Assembly: GCF_000981225.1 (NCBI RefSeq)
Contig: NZ_LAJC01000020.1
Span: 18,188-82,187, forward strand
DNA from: Allosalinactinospora lopnorensis
Lineage (GTDB): Bacteria; Actinomycetota; Actinomycetes; Streptosporangiales; Streptosporangiaceae
Direction: 5' to 3'
DNA length: 64,000 nucleotides
Part shown: one piece after another, positions 19,111-28,745 of the stretch
Layout: every line of letters starts with the position of its first letter
Numbering within the stretch: position 1 is the first letter of the stretch
The notes under the pieces: model-generated
Told to the model about the DNA's origin: nothing
Databases searched by the model: none
Seen by the model: the letters and a program-made list of their open reading frames with translations, nothing else
Made by a program: the position numbers and the translations under genes

Positions 19111-20735
19111 CTACTCGGCGGGCGCCTTTCCGGTGGTGTCCGCGGGCTCCGCGCCGGGGTCGCGCTCGGCCTCGCCGATCGTGGTGGCCAGGGGCTTCTC
19201 CACGATGAAGAAGCTGAGCAGCACGCCGACCAGCACGATCGGAACACCGAAGAGGAAGACCGGGGGGAGGGCGTCGGCGAACGCGCGCACGATGAACTCG
19301 CGCACCGGTTCGGGCAGTGACCGCAGCATCTCCGGGGTGAGCGAGCTGATGCCGGCCTCGCCGCCCCGCACATCGACCCCTTCGGGGACCCCCGCCGGGG
19401 TGGCCGCCAGTTGGTCGTTCAGTCGGCCGATGAAGACCGATCCGAACACCGCGACACCGAACGAGGCGCCGATCTGCCGGAAGTAGTTGATCCCGGAGGT
19501 CGCGGCCCCCAGCACGTGCCGCGGCGCGGAGTTCTGGACGATCAGTACCAGGTTCTGCATCACCATGCCGACCCCCAGCCCGAGCACCAGCATGGCCGCG
19601 GCGTTGTAGGCGTAGGAGGTGCCGGCGTCCATCCAGGACAGCAGCACGAGCCCGACGGCGGCGACCGAGGCCCCGAGGGTCGGCCACATCTTGTAGCGGC
19701 CGGTCGCGGAGATGATCCGCCCCGTCGTGATCGACGAGGTCAGCATCCCGCCCACGATCGGCAGCATCAGCAGCCCGGACTCCGTGGCGCTGGCGCCGTT
19801 CACCATCTGCAGGAATGTGGCAGGTAGGCCACCGTGGAGAACATCGCGATACTCACGGAGATCCCGATGAGGGACGTCAGCACGAAGTTGCGGTCGCGGA
19901 ACAGGGTCAACGGGATGATCGGCTCGCTCGCGCGCCGCTCGACCCGCACGAACAGCACCGCGGCGACCACCGTGCCCGCACCGAGGCCGATGATCACCGG
20001 GCTGCCCCAGGCGTACTCGCTTCCGCCCCAGCTCGTGAACAGCACGACGCACGTGCTCGCGGCGGCCAGCAGCAGCGTCCCCGCGTAGTCGAGCCTAGGC
20101 TTGGCCCCACCCGGCTTGGGCAGCGCCAGTACCACCGCGGCCACCGCCACGGCCGCCACACCGAGGGGGATGTTGATGTAGAAGATCCAGCGCCAGTCCA
20201 GGTGGTCGGTGAAGAACCCGCCGATGAGGGGACCGGCGACCGACGCGACGCCGAACACCGCACCCATCGCGCCCATGTACCGGCCCCGTTCGCGCGCCGG
20301 AACCACGTCGGCGATGATCGCCTGCGCGCCGATCATTAGCCCGCCGCCGCCGGCCCCCTGGAGCGCGCGGAACAGGATGAGCTGGGTGATGTTCTGCGCG
20401 ATGCCGCACAGCACCGATCCGGCCAGGAACACGATGATGGCGAACAGGAAGACGCTCTTGCGTCCGAAGAGGTCGCCGGCCTTCCCGTAGATGGGCATCC
20501 CGACCGTCGCCGCCAGCATGTAGGCGGTCACCACCCACGACAGGTGCTCCAGCCCGTTGAGCTCGCCCACGATCGTGGGCAGCGCCGTCGCGACGATGGT
20601 CTGGTCCAGCGCGCCCAGGAGCATGGTCAGCATGACGCTGAGGAAGATCCACCTGATCGTGCGTTTCGGCAGGGGACCTGCGGGGGGCGGCGCGCTCGCG
20701 CCGGCTAACCGCTCGTCAGACTCGCTGGTGCTCAT
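19111..20735 (-). CDS. MFS multidrug exporter (DHA2/EmrB-QacA type), split by a one-base frameshift
   Basis: About 541 aa after restoring one base, the size of 14-helix DHA2 exporters. Motif A-like [10 protein letters not shown] (~84), motif C region [20 protein letters not shown] (~165) and [14 protein letters not shown] (~42) mark the family. The frame breaks at 19819-19820: STVAYLP is followed one frame over by [19 protein letters not shown]. One G (plus strand) restored in the GG run rejoins it. It is divergently unaccompanied but lies 85 bp after a TetR gene on the same strand, its probable repressor. Confidence 0.85.
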
Positions 20736-20819
20736 CGGATGGTGCTCGCTTCCCCATGGTGGTGGCGGGCGCCGCGGATACGGGCCGCGCGCTCGTGGTG
20801 GGCGGTTCGGTTGCCGGTG

Positions 20820-21434
20820 TCAGCCCCCGCCGGGCTCGGTGAACGTCGTGCGGAGGAGGTCGAAGGTTTCGTCGAGCAGCCTGCGCAGGTCGATCTCGGT
20901 GTCGTCGTCGACATCCTCGATCCTGCGCACGCTGAACCGCATCAGCGCCGCTGCCAGCGCCGCGACGAGGCGGGGCCGCACGTCCTCGGGCCGGGCCCTG
21001 AGGCGGTCGGCCACGTCGGCCACCATGTCACGTTCCATGGCGGCGAAGTTGGCCATGACGTGCGGCATGAGCTGGGGCTCCTGCTCTACCAGGCGCTCGC
21101 GCAGCCGGACCTTGGACATGATCTCCCGAAGGTCGTCGCGGTCGCCCTCGGTGATCGAGGCGAGGTAGTCCTTCAGGTCCGCCATCAGGTCGCCGGTAGG
21201 GCCGCCGCTGATGAATCGCTCCCGGGCCTCCGGGGTCGGCCGCGGCGGCCCGCCGCCGATGAGGGCGTCGTCCTTGGAGGCGAAGTAGTTGAAGAACGTG
21301 CGGGTCGACACGTCCGCGGCCGCGGCGATGTCGTCGACCGTGACGTTGTCCATTCCGCGTTCGAGGACGAGGCGGACGGCTTCGCGTTCCAGGGCGCGCC
21401 GGGTCGCGCGTTTCTTCCGCTCCCGCAGTCCCAT
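20820..21434 (-). CDS. TetR-family repressor of the adjacent MFS exporter
   Basis: 204 aa. The N-terminal HTH is VDDIAAAADVSTRTFFNYFA; the C-terminal ligand domain is helical. The ATG 21434 follows AGGAGGGG, and MGLRERKKRATR is a typical TetR opening. The palindrome TTTGCAT-CCT-ATGCAAA at 21473-21489 sits 39 bp upstream, so autoregulation is likely. It is followed by the MFS gene in the same direction. Confidence 0.9.
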   Translation of the reverse strand: MGLRERKKRATRRALEREAVRLVLERGMDNVTVDDIAAAADVSTRTFFNYFASKDDALIGGGPPRPTPEARERFISGGPTGDLMADLKDYLASITEGDRDDLREIMSKVRLRERLVEQEPQLMPHVMANFAAMERDMVADVADRLRARPEDVRPRLVAALAAALMRFSVRRIEDVDDDTEIDLRRLLDETFDLLRTTFTEPGGG

Positions 21435-21472
21435 GCTGGCCCCGTCCCCTCCTGCACGCCTTCGGCACAATT

Positions 21473-21489
21473 TTTGCATCCTATGCAAA
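21473..21489. promoter_or_regulatory. Palindromic operator upstream of tetR
   Basis: TTTGCAT (21473-21479), CCT, ATGCAAA (21483-21489): perfect 7-bp arms, AT-rich against a GC-rich background. It is 39 bp upstream of the TetR start. Confidence 0.7.
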
Positions 21490-21794
21490 TCTGCACCAGA
21501 TGAAGAATGTGCGGTCTCCTTGGACGGGAGGCGGCGGCCGCCTCCGGCCTGCCCCGTTTCCGCTGGTGGTGTGGTTCGGCGTTGGATCGCGGCGCTGCTC
21601 GTAGCGCACTCATCCGATGACCCTCAGTATTTTGTAGACAAAATCACGGATCATGGATTATGAATATGTGACAGGAACCACGGTGGACCGTTTTGTGCGT
21701 CACATCCCCCTCTAGTGGCCCTGTTTCGGCGACGCACGTGGTCGGACGGCCCCGCGGTCGAGCGGTGTCCGAAGCCGAGGAAGGGACGGGAGCG

Positions 21795-22802
21795 ATGGGA
21801 AAGGCGAGCTGGCCGGCGGGCGGCGCGGTGATAGTGCTGCTGGCGACGGCGTGCGCGGACGGGTCGGGCGGCCCCGCTGAGGCCGAGGCTCCCACCGGGG
21901 ACTGGCCGGAGGAGCTGACCCTCTACATCCCGAATCCGCCCGGCGGTGGTTTCGACATCGCCGCCCGGGCGATGCAGCCGCAGATCGCCGAGGCGATCGG
22001 CAACGATGTCGTACCCGTCAACCAGGACGGCGCCGGCGGCGCCGTCGCGGCCGAGCAGATGCTCAGTGAGCCGGCGGACGGCAACCGGATGATGATCGTC
22101 TCGCGGACGATCTCCTCGCTGCCCTACACCGGGACACCGGAGCTGGACCCGCTGCACGACCTGGAGCCGATCGGCGTGACGCACCGCGACGTCTCGGCGC
22201 TGAGCGTCGCCGCCGACTCCCCTTACGAATCGGTCGAGGACCTCCTGGTCGAGGCCCGCGACAACCCGGGCGACATCACGATCGGGACGTCCGGCGAGGG
22301 CGGGGTCTGGCACGCGGCGGGAGTCGTCCTTGAGCAGGCGGCCGACGTGGAGTTCGAGTTCATCCCCTACGAGGGCGGCAGCGACGCCGGGCAGGCGGTG
22401 GCCTCCGGCGAGGTCGACGCCACAACGATCGGCGCCCCGGAGACCGCCCCCTTCATCGAGAACGACAGCCTGCGCATGCTCGGCGTCATGGACTCCGAGC
22501 GGGTGGGTCTCTTCCCGGACGTGCCGACGTTCGCCGAGGCGGGCGTCGACGACGTCGAGTACGTGGTCTGGCGCGGCTTCGTGGTCAGCTCCGAGACGCC
22601 CGAGGACGTGCGCGCCGAGCTGGGGTCCCGGGTGGAGGAGGCCGTCACCTCGGAGGCGACGGTCGAGGCCATGGAGGACGCCGGGTTCGACCCGACCTGG
22701 GAGGGCACGGAGGAGATGCGCGCTCTGATGGAGGGGGAGGACGCGCTCTTCCCGGAGCTCTTCGCCGACACCGACGTCGTCGTCTCGGAACCCGAGCGCT
22801 GA
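21795..22802 (+). CDS. tctC: Tripartite tricarboxylate-type transporter, periplasmic-type binding lipoprotein
   Basis: 335 aa. A lipoprotein signal peptide with lipobox LLATAC (~20-25) anchors it outside the membrane. The Bug-family binding core reads LYIPNPPGGGFDIAARAM with NQDGAGGAVAAEQM after it. Bug proteins bind carboxylated ligands and hand them to TctAB. The ATG 21795 follows GGGACGGGAG. It is the first gene of a seven-gene catabolic operon and ends 2 bp before tctB. Confidence 0.92.
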   Translation: MGKASWPAGGAVIVLLATACADGSGGPAEAEAPTGDWPEELTLYIPNPPGGGFDIAARAMQPQIAEAIGNDVVPVNQDGAGGAVAAEQMLSEPADGNRMMIVSRTISSLPYTGTPELDPLHDLEPIGVTHRDVSALSVAADSPYESVEDLLVEARDNPGDITIGTSGEGGVWHAAGVVLEQAADVEFEFIPYEGGSDAGQAVASGEVDATTIGAPETAPFIENDSLRMLGVMDSERVGLFPDVPTFAEAGVDDVEYVVWRGFVVSSETPEDVRAELGSRVEEAVTSEATVEAMEDAGFDPTWEGTEEMRALMEGEDALFPELFADTDVVVSEPER

Positions 22803-22804
22803 GT

Positions 22805-23332
22805 ATGGACGCGGAACCGGACGGCGAGCGCGGCGGCGCGGCGCCGTTGCGGGACGCCGTCGTGGCGGCGGGCTGCGCCGGCATCGGCGGCTGGATCTGG
22901 GTCGAGGCCAGCGGGTACCCGACCGCCACCGACCCGGCGCGCGACCCGGCGGTGCTGCCGCTGGTGGTGGCCTGCCTGCTGTGGCTGTGCGCGCTCAGCA
23001 TCGGGGCGCGACTGCTGGTGGGGGCCGTCCGGGCGCGCGGCGGCACCGGTGGGGCGGGAAGCGCGGAAACGCCCCGGCGCGACTGGTCATCCATCGCGGC
23101 CGTCGCCCTGGTCGCGACCGGCGTAGTGGTCTACATCTGGGGGGCCTTCGAGGTGGGCTACCTGACCGCCACCTCGCTGTTCCTCGCGGTCATGGGGATC
23201 GCGCTGGGCGGTCGGCCGACCTTCGGGCGCGCGGCGCCGGCGGTTCTCGCGGCGGTCGCCTGCGCGGTCGCCATCTGGTTCGGGTTCGTGCACCTGCTCG
23301 GCGTTCGACTGCCGATCACGTGGGCGCTGTGA
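22805..23332 (+). CDS. tctB: Tripartite tricarboxylate-type transporter, small membrane subunit
   Basis: 175 aa with four predicted helices (~18-32, 52-75, 98-118, 122-172), the size and topology of TctB. Position between tctC and tctA confirms the assignment; sequence conservation in TctB is always low. Confidence 0.87.
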   Translation: MDAEPDGERGGAAPLRDAVVAAGCAGIGGWIWVEASGYPTATDPARDPAVLPLVVACLLWLCALSIGARLLVGAVRARGGTGGAGSAETPRRDWSSIAAVALVATGVVVYIWGAFEVGYLTATSLFLAVMGIALGGRPTFGRAAPAVLAAVACAVAIWFGFVHLLGVRLPITWAL

Positions 23333-23345
23333 CGGGGGGAGGGCG

Positions 23346-24953
23346 ATGACGACCGCTGCCCTGTCCCCCCTGGTGGCCTCGTTCGGCGGGGTGGGCCTCT
23401 ACACGCAGGGCGTGGATTTCGTTCTGCAGCCGGCCACGCTCGCCATGATCGCGGTCTCGGTGCTGTTCGGCATGCTCGTCGGCGCCATGCCGGGCCTGAC
23501 CGCGAACATGGGGGTCGCGGTCCTGGTTCCGCTGACCTTCACCATGGAGCCGGCCGCCGCCATCGCGTGCCTCAGCGGGATCTGGCTCGGCGCCCTCTAC
23601 GGCGGGACGGTGCCGGCGGTCCTGATCAACATCCCGGGAACGCCCGGCGACATCATGACCTCGCTCGACGGCTACCCCCTGAGCCGGCGGGGCAAGGGCG
23701 GGCTGGCGATCGGGGTGGGGGTGCTCTCCAGCTTCGTCGGCGGTGTGATCAGCGTCGGGGTCCTGGTGACCGCCAGCCCCGTGGTGGCCGGTATCGCGGG
23801 CAGCTTCGGGTCGGTGGAGTACTTCGCGGTCACCATGCTCGGCCTGGCCGTCATCGCCGCCGTCACGGGTTCCTCCGTGTCGAAGGGCGTGGCGGCGGCC
23901 GCACTGGGGCTCCTCGCCGGTAGCGTCGGTCGCGACCTGCTCTCCGGTCAGCCGCGCCTCACCTTCGAGCAGCCCGAGCTGCTGAACGGGCTGGAGCTGA
24001 TCGCGGTCGTCGTCGGCATCTTCGGGCTCGCCGAGGTCTTCGAGCAGGTGTACCGCCGCGGATACCGGGGTACCGCACGGCCCCAGGTGGTGGACCGGGT
24101 CACAGACGCGTTCCGCTCCTTCTGGGGACTCAAGGGGGTCGTCGCGCGCTCCTCCGTTGTGGGTGTGTTCACCGGCGCGGTCCCCGGCGCCGGTGCGACC
24201 ATCGCCAGCGTCGTCGCGTACGGCACCCAGAAGCGCCTGTCGAGGGAACCCGAGCGCATGGGGAAGGGCTCCCTGGAGGGGGTCGCCGCCTCCGACTCCG
24301 CGAACAACGCGTGTACCGGCGGTGCCATGGTCACCATGCTGTCGCTGGGAATCCCGGGCGACGCTGTCACGGCGATACTCATCGGCGCGCTGGTGGTGCA
24401 GGGGGTGCAGCCGGGACCGGCGATGTTCGAGAGCGACAGCGGGCTCGTCTCCGCGATCTTCCTCAGCCTGCTGGTGGCCAACCTGTTCCTGCTGGTCTTC
24501 GGCCTGCTCGGAGCGCGGTACCTGGCGCATGTCCTGCGCCTGCCGCGCGGTGTACTGCTCCCCGTTATCGTCGCCCTGTGCGTGATCGGGACGTACGCGC
24601 TGAACAACAGCGTGTTCGACGTCTACGTGATGCTGTTCTTCGCGGTCGTCGGGTTCGGGTTCGCCCGGCTCGGGGTACCCAAGGCGCCGTTCGTGCTCGC
24701 CCTGATCCTCGGACCGATGCTGGAGACGAACCTGCGGCGGAGCCTGCAACTGGAGGACGGCGACACGATCGCGTTCCTCACGACGCTGCTCTCCCAGCCG
24801 ATCTCCCTGGTCCTGACCGCACTCACGGTGCTGGCCCTCGGTCTGCCGCTGCTCCGGTCGCTGGCGGCCGGCCGCCGGAACGCGGGACGTCCGGGGGAAG
24901 GTACCGCACAAAGCACGCCCGGAACCTCCTCCGAGGCCGATACGAAGGGATGA
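23346..24953 (+). CDS. tctA: Tripartite tricarboxylate-type transporter, large membrane subunit
   Basis: 535 aa, ~12 membrane helices. The conserved TctA segments are GAMPGLTANMGVAVLVPLTF (~46), LYGGTVPAVLINIPGTPGDI (~86) and TGAVPGAGATIASVVAYGTQ (~275). It forms the permease of a cation-coupled uptake system. Its TGA stop overlaps the start of the aldo/keto reductase as ATGA. Confidence 0.95.
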   Translation: MTTAALSPLVASFGGVGLYTQGVDFVLQPATLAMIAVSVLFGMLVGAMPGLTANMGVAVLVPLTFTMEPAAAIACLSGIWLGALYGGTVPAVLINIPGTPGDIMTSLDGYPLSRRGKGGLAIGVGVLSSFVGGVISVGVLVTASPVVAGIAGSFGSVEYFAVTMLGLAVIAAVTGSSVSKGVAAAALGLLAGSVGRDLLSGQPRLTFEQPELLNGLELIAVVVGIFGLAEVFEQVYRRGYRGTARPQVVDRVTDAFRSFWGLKGVVARSSVVGVFTGAVPGAGATIASVVAYGTQKRLSREPERMGKGSLEGVAASDSANNACTGGAMVTMLSLGIPGDAVTAILIGALVVQGVQPGPAMFESDSGLVSAIFLSLLVANLFLLVFGLLGARYLAHVLRLPRGVLLPVIVALCVIGTYALNNSVFDVYVMLFFAVVGFGFARLGVPKAPFVLALILGPMLETNLRRSLQLEDGDTIAFLTTLLSQPISLVLTALTVLALGLPLLRSLAAGRRNAGRPGEGTAQSTPGTSSEADTKG

Positions 24954-25939
24954 GCGAGATGAGACTCGGTGAGCAACCGCGCACGGTTCCCGGCACCGAC
25001 CTGACCATCAGCCGGGCCGTCTTCGGAACGATGACGTTCGGCTCACAGGTCGAGGAGGACGACGCCGACCGCATGGTGGGGCAGTGCCTTGAGGCCGGCA
25101 TCACCACCTTCGACACCGCCAACAGCTACAACAAGGGCGCCTCGGAGGAGATCCTGGGGCGGGTCCTGCGGCGGCGCGGCGACGACGTCATCGTGTCGAC
25201 GAAGGTGGGCAACCAGATCACCGACGGGCCGGACTTCCGGGGCCTCTCGGCGGACGCCGTCCGGAAGGCGGCCGACGCGAGCCTGCGCCGCCTCGGACGG
25301 GACCACATCGACATCTACTACCTGCACATGCCCGACTGGGACACCCCCATGGAGGAGACCCACGAGGCGCTGGCCGGCCTGGTCGAGGCGGGAAAGGTCC
25401 GCCACGTCGGGCAATCCAACTACGCGGCCTGGCAGATCACCGAGATGCACGCGCTCGCCCGGCGGAACGGGTGGCCGGTGCCGGCGGTGTCGCAGCCGAT
25501 GTACAACCTGCTGGCGCGGCGCATCGAGGAGGAGTACCTCGCCGCCTCCACCTACCTCGGGCTCTTCAACATCACCTACAACCCGCTGGCCGGCGGGCTC
25601 CTCACCGGCAAGCACCGTCGCGAGCAGGATCCCGAGGAGGGCACGCGGTTCGCCAAGAGCCTGTACCGCCGCCGCTACTGGAACGAGGCGCAGTTCGCCG
25701 CCGTGGAGCGGTTGCGCGGCATCGCCGCAGACGCCGACATGTCCCTCATCGAGCTGGCGTTCCGCTGGCTGCTGGCCCAGCCCCGGGTCGGCGCGGTCCT
25801 GCTCGGCGCGTCCAGCCCGGCGCAGCTGGCCGCCAACCTCGACGCCTGGGACGGTCCGCCGCCGGACGTGGGCACCCTGCAGCGCTGCGACGACGTCTGG
25901 CGGGACCTGCGCGGCCCGGCGCCGGCCTACAACCGGTGA
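24950..25939 (+). CDS. Aldo/keto reductase
   Basis: 329 aa NADPH-dependent reductase with the (beta/alpha)8 signature: TTFDTANSYNKGASEEILG containing catalytic Asp and Tyr, KVGNQ with catalytic Lys (~80), and YYLHMPDWDTPMEET with catalytic His (~120). It is most like the AKR11-13/YghZ-type group that reduces aldehydes or sugar carbonyls. It is coupled to tctA by a 4-bp overlap, so probably acts on the imported compound or a product of its cleavage. Confidence 0.9.
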   Translation: MSEMRLGEQPRTVPGTDLTISRAVFGTMTFGSQVEEDDADRMVGQCLEAGITTFDTANSYNKGASEEILGRVLRRRGDDVIVSTKVGNQITDGPDFRGLSADAVRKAADASLRRLGRDHIDIYYLHMPDWDTPMEETHEALAGLVEAGKVRHVGQSNYAAWQITEMHALARRNGWPVPAVSQPMYNLLARRIEEEYLAASTYLGLFNITYNPLAGGLLTGKHRREQDPEEGTRFAKSLYRRRYWNEAQFAAVERLRGIAADADMSLIELAFRWLLAQPRVGAVLLGASSPAQLAANLDAWDGPPPDVGTLQRCDDVWRDLRGPAPAYNR

Positions 25940-25971
25940 CACGGTCCGACCACGGAATCAGGGGGGAGACA

Positions 25972-26661
25972 GTGGAAGCGAGCCTTCGGCGTATCGAGTC
26001 GGTCGCGCTGAGCGAGCGCGTCTACGAGTCGATACGCACCGCGATCGTACGGTGCGAGCTGTCGCCCGGGGAGAGCGTGCGCGACCGCGATCTGGCCGAA
26101 CAGCTCGGCGTGAGCCGGACCCCCGTCCGGCAGGCGCTGAGCCGGCTGCAGGCACTGGGGCTGGTCTCCGGGCACGAGGGCGGGAGCTGGAGCGTGGCGC
26201 CCATGACCGACCACGACATCCACGAGCTCTTCGAGCTGCGCCGTGCCCTGGAACCGCTGGGGCTGGACCACGCGCAGGCGGACCCGGACATCGAGGCGAC
26301 CGAGATCGAGGAGATCGCGTCGTCCTTCGACGAGTTCGGCGACACGATCGACGTGGCCGAGTACCCGCACTACTTCATGGTGGACCACGAGTTCCACCGC
26401 AAGCTCGTCGCGTTGAGCCGCAACCAGCGGGTGCACCGCTTCTACGCGGTGGTCGAGAGCGAGATCGACCGCGGCCGCCATTTCCTGTCCACCGGATGGC
26501 ACGGCCGGGTGGACGAGACCCTTCGCGAGCACAGGGCGGTGTGCGAGGCGCTGCGCAACCGCGACTACGACACCGCCCGCGACGCACTCATCAGCCACCT
26601 CAGGACCGGGGAGGAGCTCATGTCCGCATTACTGCACCGTGGAAGGGGACCAGCCACGTGA
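25972..26661 (+). CDS. GntR (FadR/FCD)-family regulator of the catabolic operon
   Basis: 229 aa. N-terminal winged HTH: RDRDLAEQLGVSRTPVRQAL. The FCD effector domain follows with the metal-ligand His/Asp positions in DHEFHRKLVALSRNQRVHRF and a late EHRAVCEALRNRD. The GTG 25972 is 5 bases after GGGGGGAG. The stop overlaps the next start as GTGA. It likely senses the sugar-acid-type substrate and controls the operon. Confidence 0.9.
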   Translation: MEASLRRIESVALSERVYESIRTAIVRCELSPGESVRDRDLAEQLGVSRTPVRQALSRLQALGLVSGHEGGSWSVAPMTDHDIHELFELRRALEPLGLDHAQADPDIEATEIEEIASSFDEFGDTIDVAEYPHYFMVDHEFHRKLVALSRNQRVHRFYAVVESEIDRGRHFLSTGWHGRVDETLREHRAVCEALRNRDYDTARDALISHLRTGEELMSALLHRGRGPAT

Positions 26662-27784
26662 CCGGACCCACGACGGACGCCTACGGCCTTGGGGGCCACA
26701 TGGGCGGGGCGCCCGGCACCGTTCCGCTGGACGGGCTGCGCTCGTTCCTGGCGGCGCTGTTCGAGGCCGCCGGGTACCGCTCGCCGGACGCGGAGCTGGT
26801 CGCGGACTCGCTCTCCGACGCCGACGCGAGGGGCATCGCAAGCCACGGGACGATCCGCACCCGCGTCTACATCGACCGGGCGCGCCACGGGCTGGTCGAC
26901 GTCGCGGCCGTGCCCGCTGTCTCCGGCAGCGGCCCGTGCGCCACCGTGGACGCGCGCAACGCGCCCGGCCACGTCGCGGCGCTCGCCGGCATGCGCACGG
27001 CGGTCGAGCGTGCCCGCCGGCACGGGATCGGCGCGGCCGGCGTCCACTCCAGCAACCACTGCGGAACACTGGCTACTTCCTGCGCCAGGTCGCCGGCGCC
27101 GGGCTGGTGTGCATCGCCGCGTCGAACGGACCCCCGGTGATGGCCTACCACGGCGGCCGCACGCGCGCGGTGGGGACGAACCCGTTCGGGTTCGCGGTCC
27201 CGAACGGCGACGGCCCGTCCATCGTGCTGGACATGGCGACCAGTGCCACCGCCCGCGGCAAGATCATCCACGCGGCGAGGACCGGCGGCACCATCCCGGA
27301 GGGGTGGGCCGTCGACGAGGACGGCCGCCCCACCACCGACCCCGCCGCCGCGCTGGCGGGCGCGGTCGTGCCGTTCGCGGGACCCAAGGGGTCGGGGCTG
27401 GCGATGATGGTGGAACTGCTGTGCGGCGCGCTCCTGGGCGGCGCCACCGGAACGCAGATCGGTGACATGTACGAGCAGTGGGACCGCCCGCAGAACGTGG
27501 GCCACATGTTCCTCGCACTGGACCCGGCGGAGTGGGCGGCAGGCGGCGACCTGGCGGAACGCGTCGCCGACTTCGGCCACCGGGTCCACGGCCTGCCGGC
27601 GGCGGCCGGACACGACCAGGTGCTGCTGCCCGGCGAGATCGAGGAGCGCGCCATGCGGGCGGCCCGCCGGCGCGGTGTCACGCTGCCGGGGCCCGTACTC
27701 GACGACCTGCGCGGCCTCGCCGCGGAACTCGGCCTGGAGCGCGGGCTCCCGGTCGTCCCCACCGACGATGGGAGCGGTTCATGA
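26658..27784 (+). CDS. Ldh2-family (malate/L-lactate/ureidoglycolate-type) dehydrogenase, split by a one-base frameshift
   Basis: About 375 aa after restoring one base. NAD(P)-dependent 2-hydroxyacid oxidoreductase of the Ldh2/ComC family. The catalytic His lies in RGIASHGTIRTRVYI (~58), the signature GVHSSNHCGT (~133) is present, and NPFGFAVPNGDGPSIVLDMA (~178) follows. The frame breaks at 27071-27072 in a GG run: NHCGTL continues as GYFLRQVAGAGLVCIAASN one frame over. The GTG start overlaps the GntR stop and the TGA overlaps the aldolase ATG. Confidence 0.86.
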
Positions 27785-28566
27785 CCGGCAATCCACTACT
27801 CGACCACCTGCGTTCCGGTGAGGTGGCGCTCGGCTGCTTCTGCGCCGTGCCCAGCGTGATCACGGCCGAGCAGGTGGCCGGGACAGGGGTCCAATACGTG
27901 GGGGTGGACCTCCAGCACGGCGCCATCGGGTACAGCGACGCGATGAGCATGTTCCTCGCCATCCAGGCCGCCGGGGCGATGCCGATGGCGCGGGTAACCG
28001 CGAACGACCCCGCTGAAATCGGCAAGATCCTCGACGCCGGGGCGCTCGGTGTCATCGTCCCGCTGGTGAACAACGTCGAGGAGGCGGAGCGCGCGGTCGC
28101 CGCCTGCCGGTACCCGCCCAGGGGGCGGCGCTCGTTCGGCCCCATCCGGGCCGCGACCGCCGTGGGCTCGCGCCGCACGGCCGACCTGGAGGCGGTCGCC
28201 TGCTTCCTCATGGTCGAGACCGTCGAAGGGCTCGGCAACGTTGACGAGATCGCCGCCGTCCCGGGGGTCGACGGTCTCTACATCGGCCCCGCTGACCTGT
28301 CGCTCGCCCTTGGGATCGAGCCGGCGTACGAGCACGACGACGACAGTCACCGAGAGGCCGTGCGGCGGATCCGCGAGGCATGCGGGCGGCACGGGCCGGT
28401 CGCCGCCGTGCACTGCGACGGCGGAGACTGCGGCGGGCGCCGCATCGCCGAGGGGTTCCGCATGATCACACTCGGCACCGAGGTCGTGCACGCGCGGCGC
28501 CGCATCGAGGGCGAGGTGGCGCGGGCCAGGCAGGCCGGACCGCGCGGCGCCGAATCAGCCGGGTAA
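27781..28566 (+). CDS. HpcH/HpaI-type class II pyruvate aldolase
   Basis: 261 aa metal-dependent aldolase that splits 2-keto-3-deoxy acids or related compounds to pyruvate and an aldehyde. Signatures are VGVDLQHGAIGYSDAMSMF (~40), GALGVIVPLVNNVEEAERAV (~97), metal Glu in MVETVEGLGNVDEIAAV (~150) and VDGLYIGPADLSLALG with metal Asp (~175). It is the last gene of the operon. Together with the hydroxyacid dehydrogenase it suggests oxidation to a 2-keto acid, then aldol cleavage. Confidence 0.9.
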   Translation: MTGNPLLDHLRSGEVALGCFCAVPSVITAEQVAGTGVQYVGVDLQHGAIGYSDAMSMFLAIQAAGAMPMARVTANDPAEIGKILDAGALGVIVPLVNNVEEAERAVAACRYPPRGRRSFGPIRAATAVGSRRTADLEAVACFLMVETVEGLGNVDEIAAVPGVDGLYIGPADLSLALGIEPAYEHDDDSHREAVRRIREACGRHGPVAAVHCDGGDCGGRRIAEGFRMITLGTEVVHARRRIEGEVARARQAGPRGAESAG

Positions 28567-28601
28567 CCCCCACGGGTCCGGTCGCCGGCCCGTACACAAG
28601 C

Positions 28602-28637
28602 CCGCCCGGCCGCCACCAGCCACGGGCGGCCGGGCGG
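28602..28637 (+). terminator. Operon-end hairpin after the aldolase
   Basis: A 13-bp perfect stem (28602-28614 with 28625-28637) and a 10-nt loop, 36 bp after the aldolase stop. Very GC-rich and without a U-tract. Confidence 0.65.
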
Positions 28638-28745
28638 CTCTTGGCTGGTGGCGATATACCATTCTCCGGGACGATCGCGTTCCTTCCCCCGCGCGGACGC
28701 CCTGCCCACGCACGTGCTCCGGCGGACCGGAAATGGAGACTCGCC

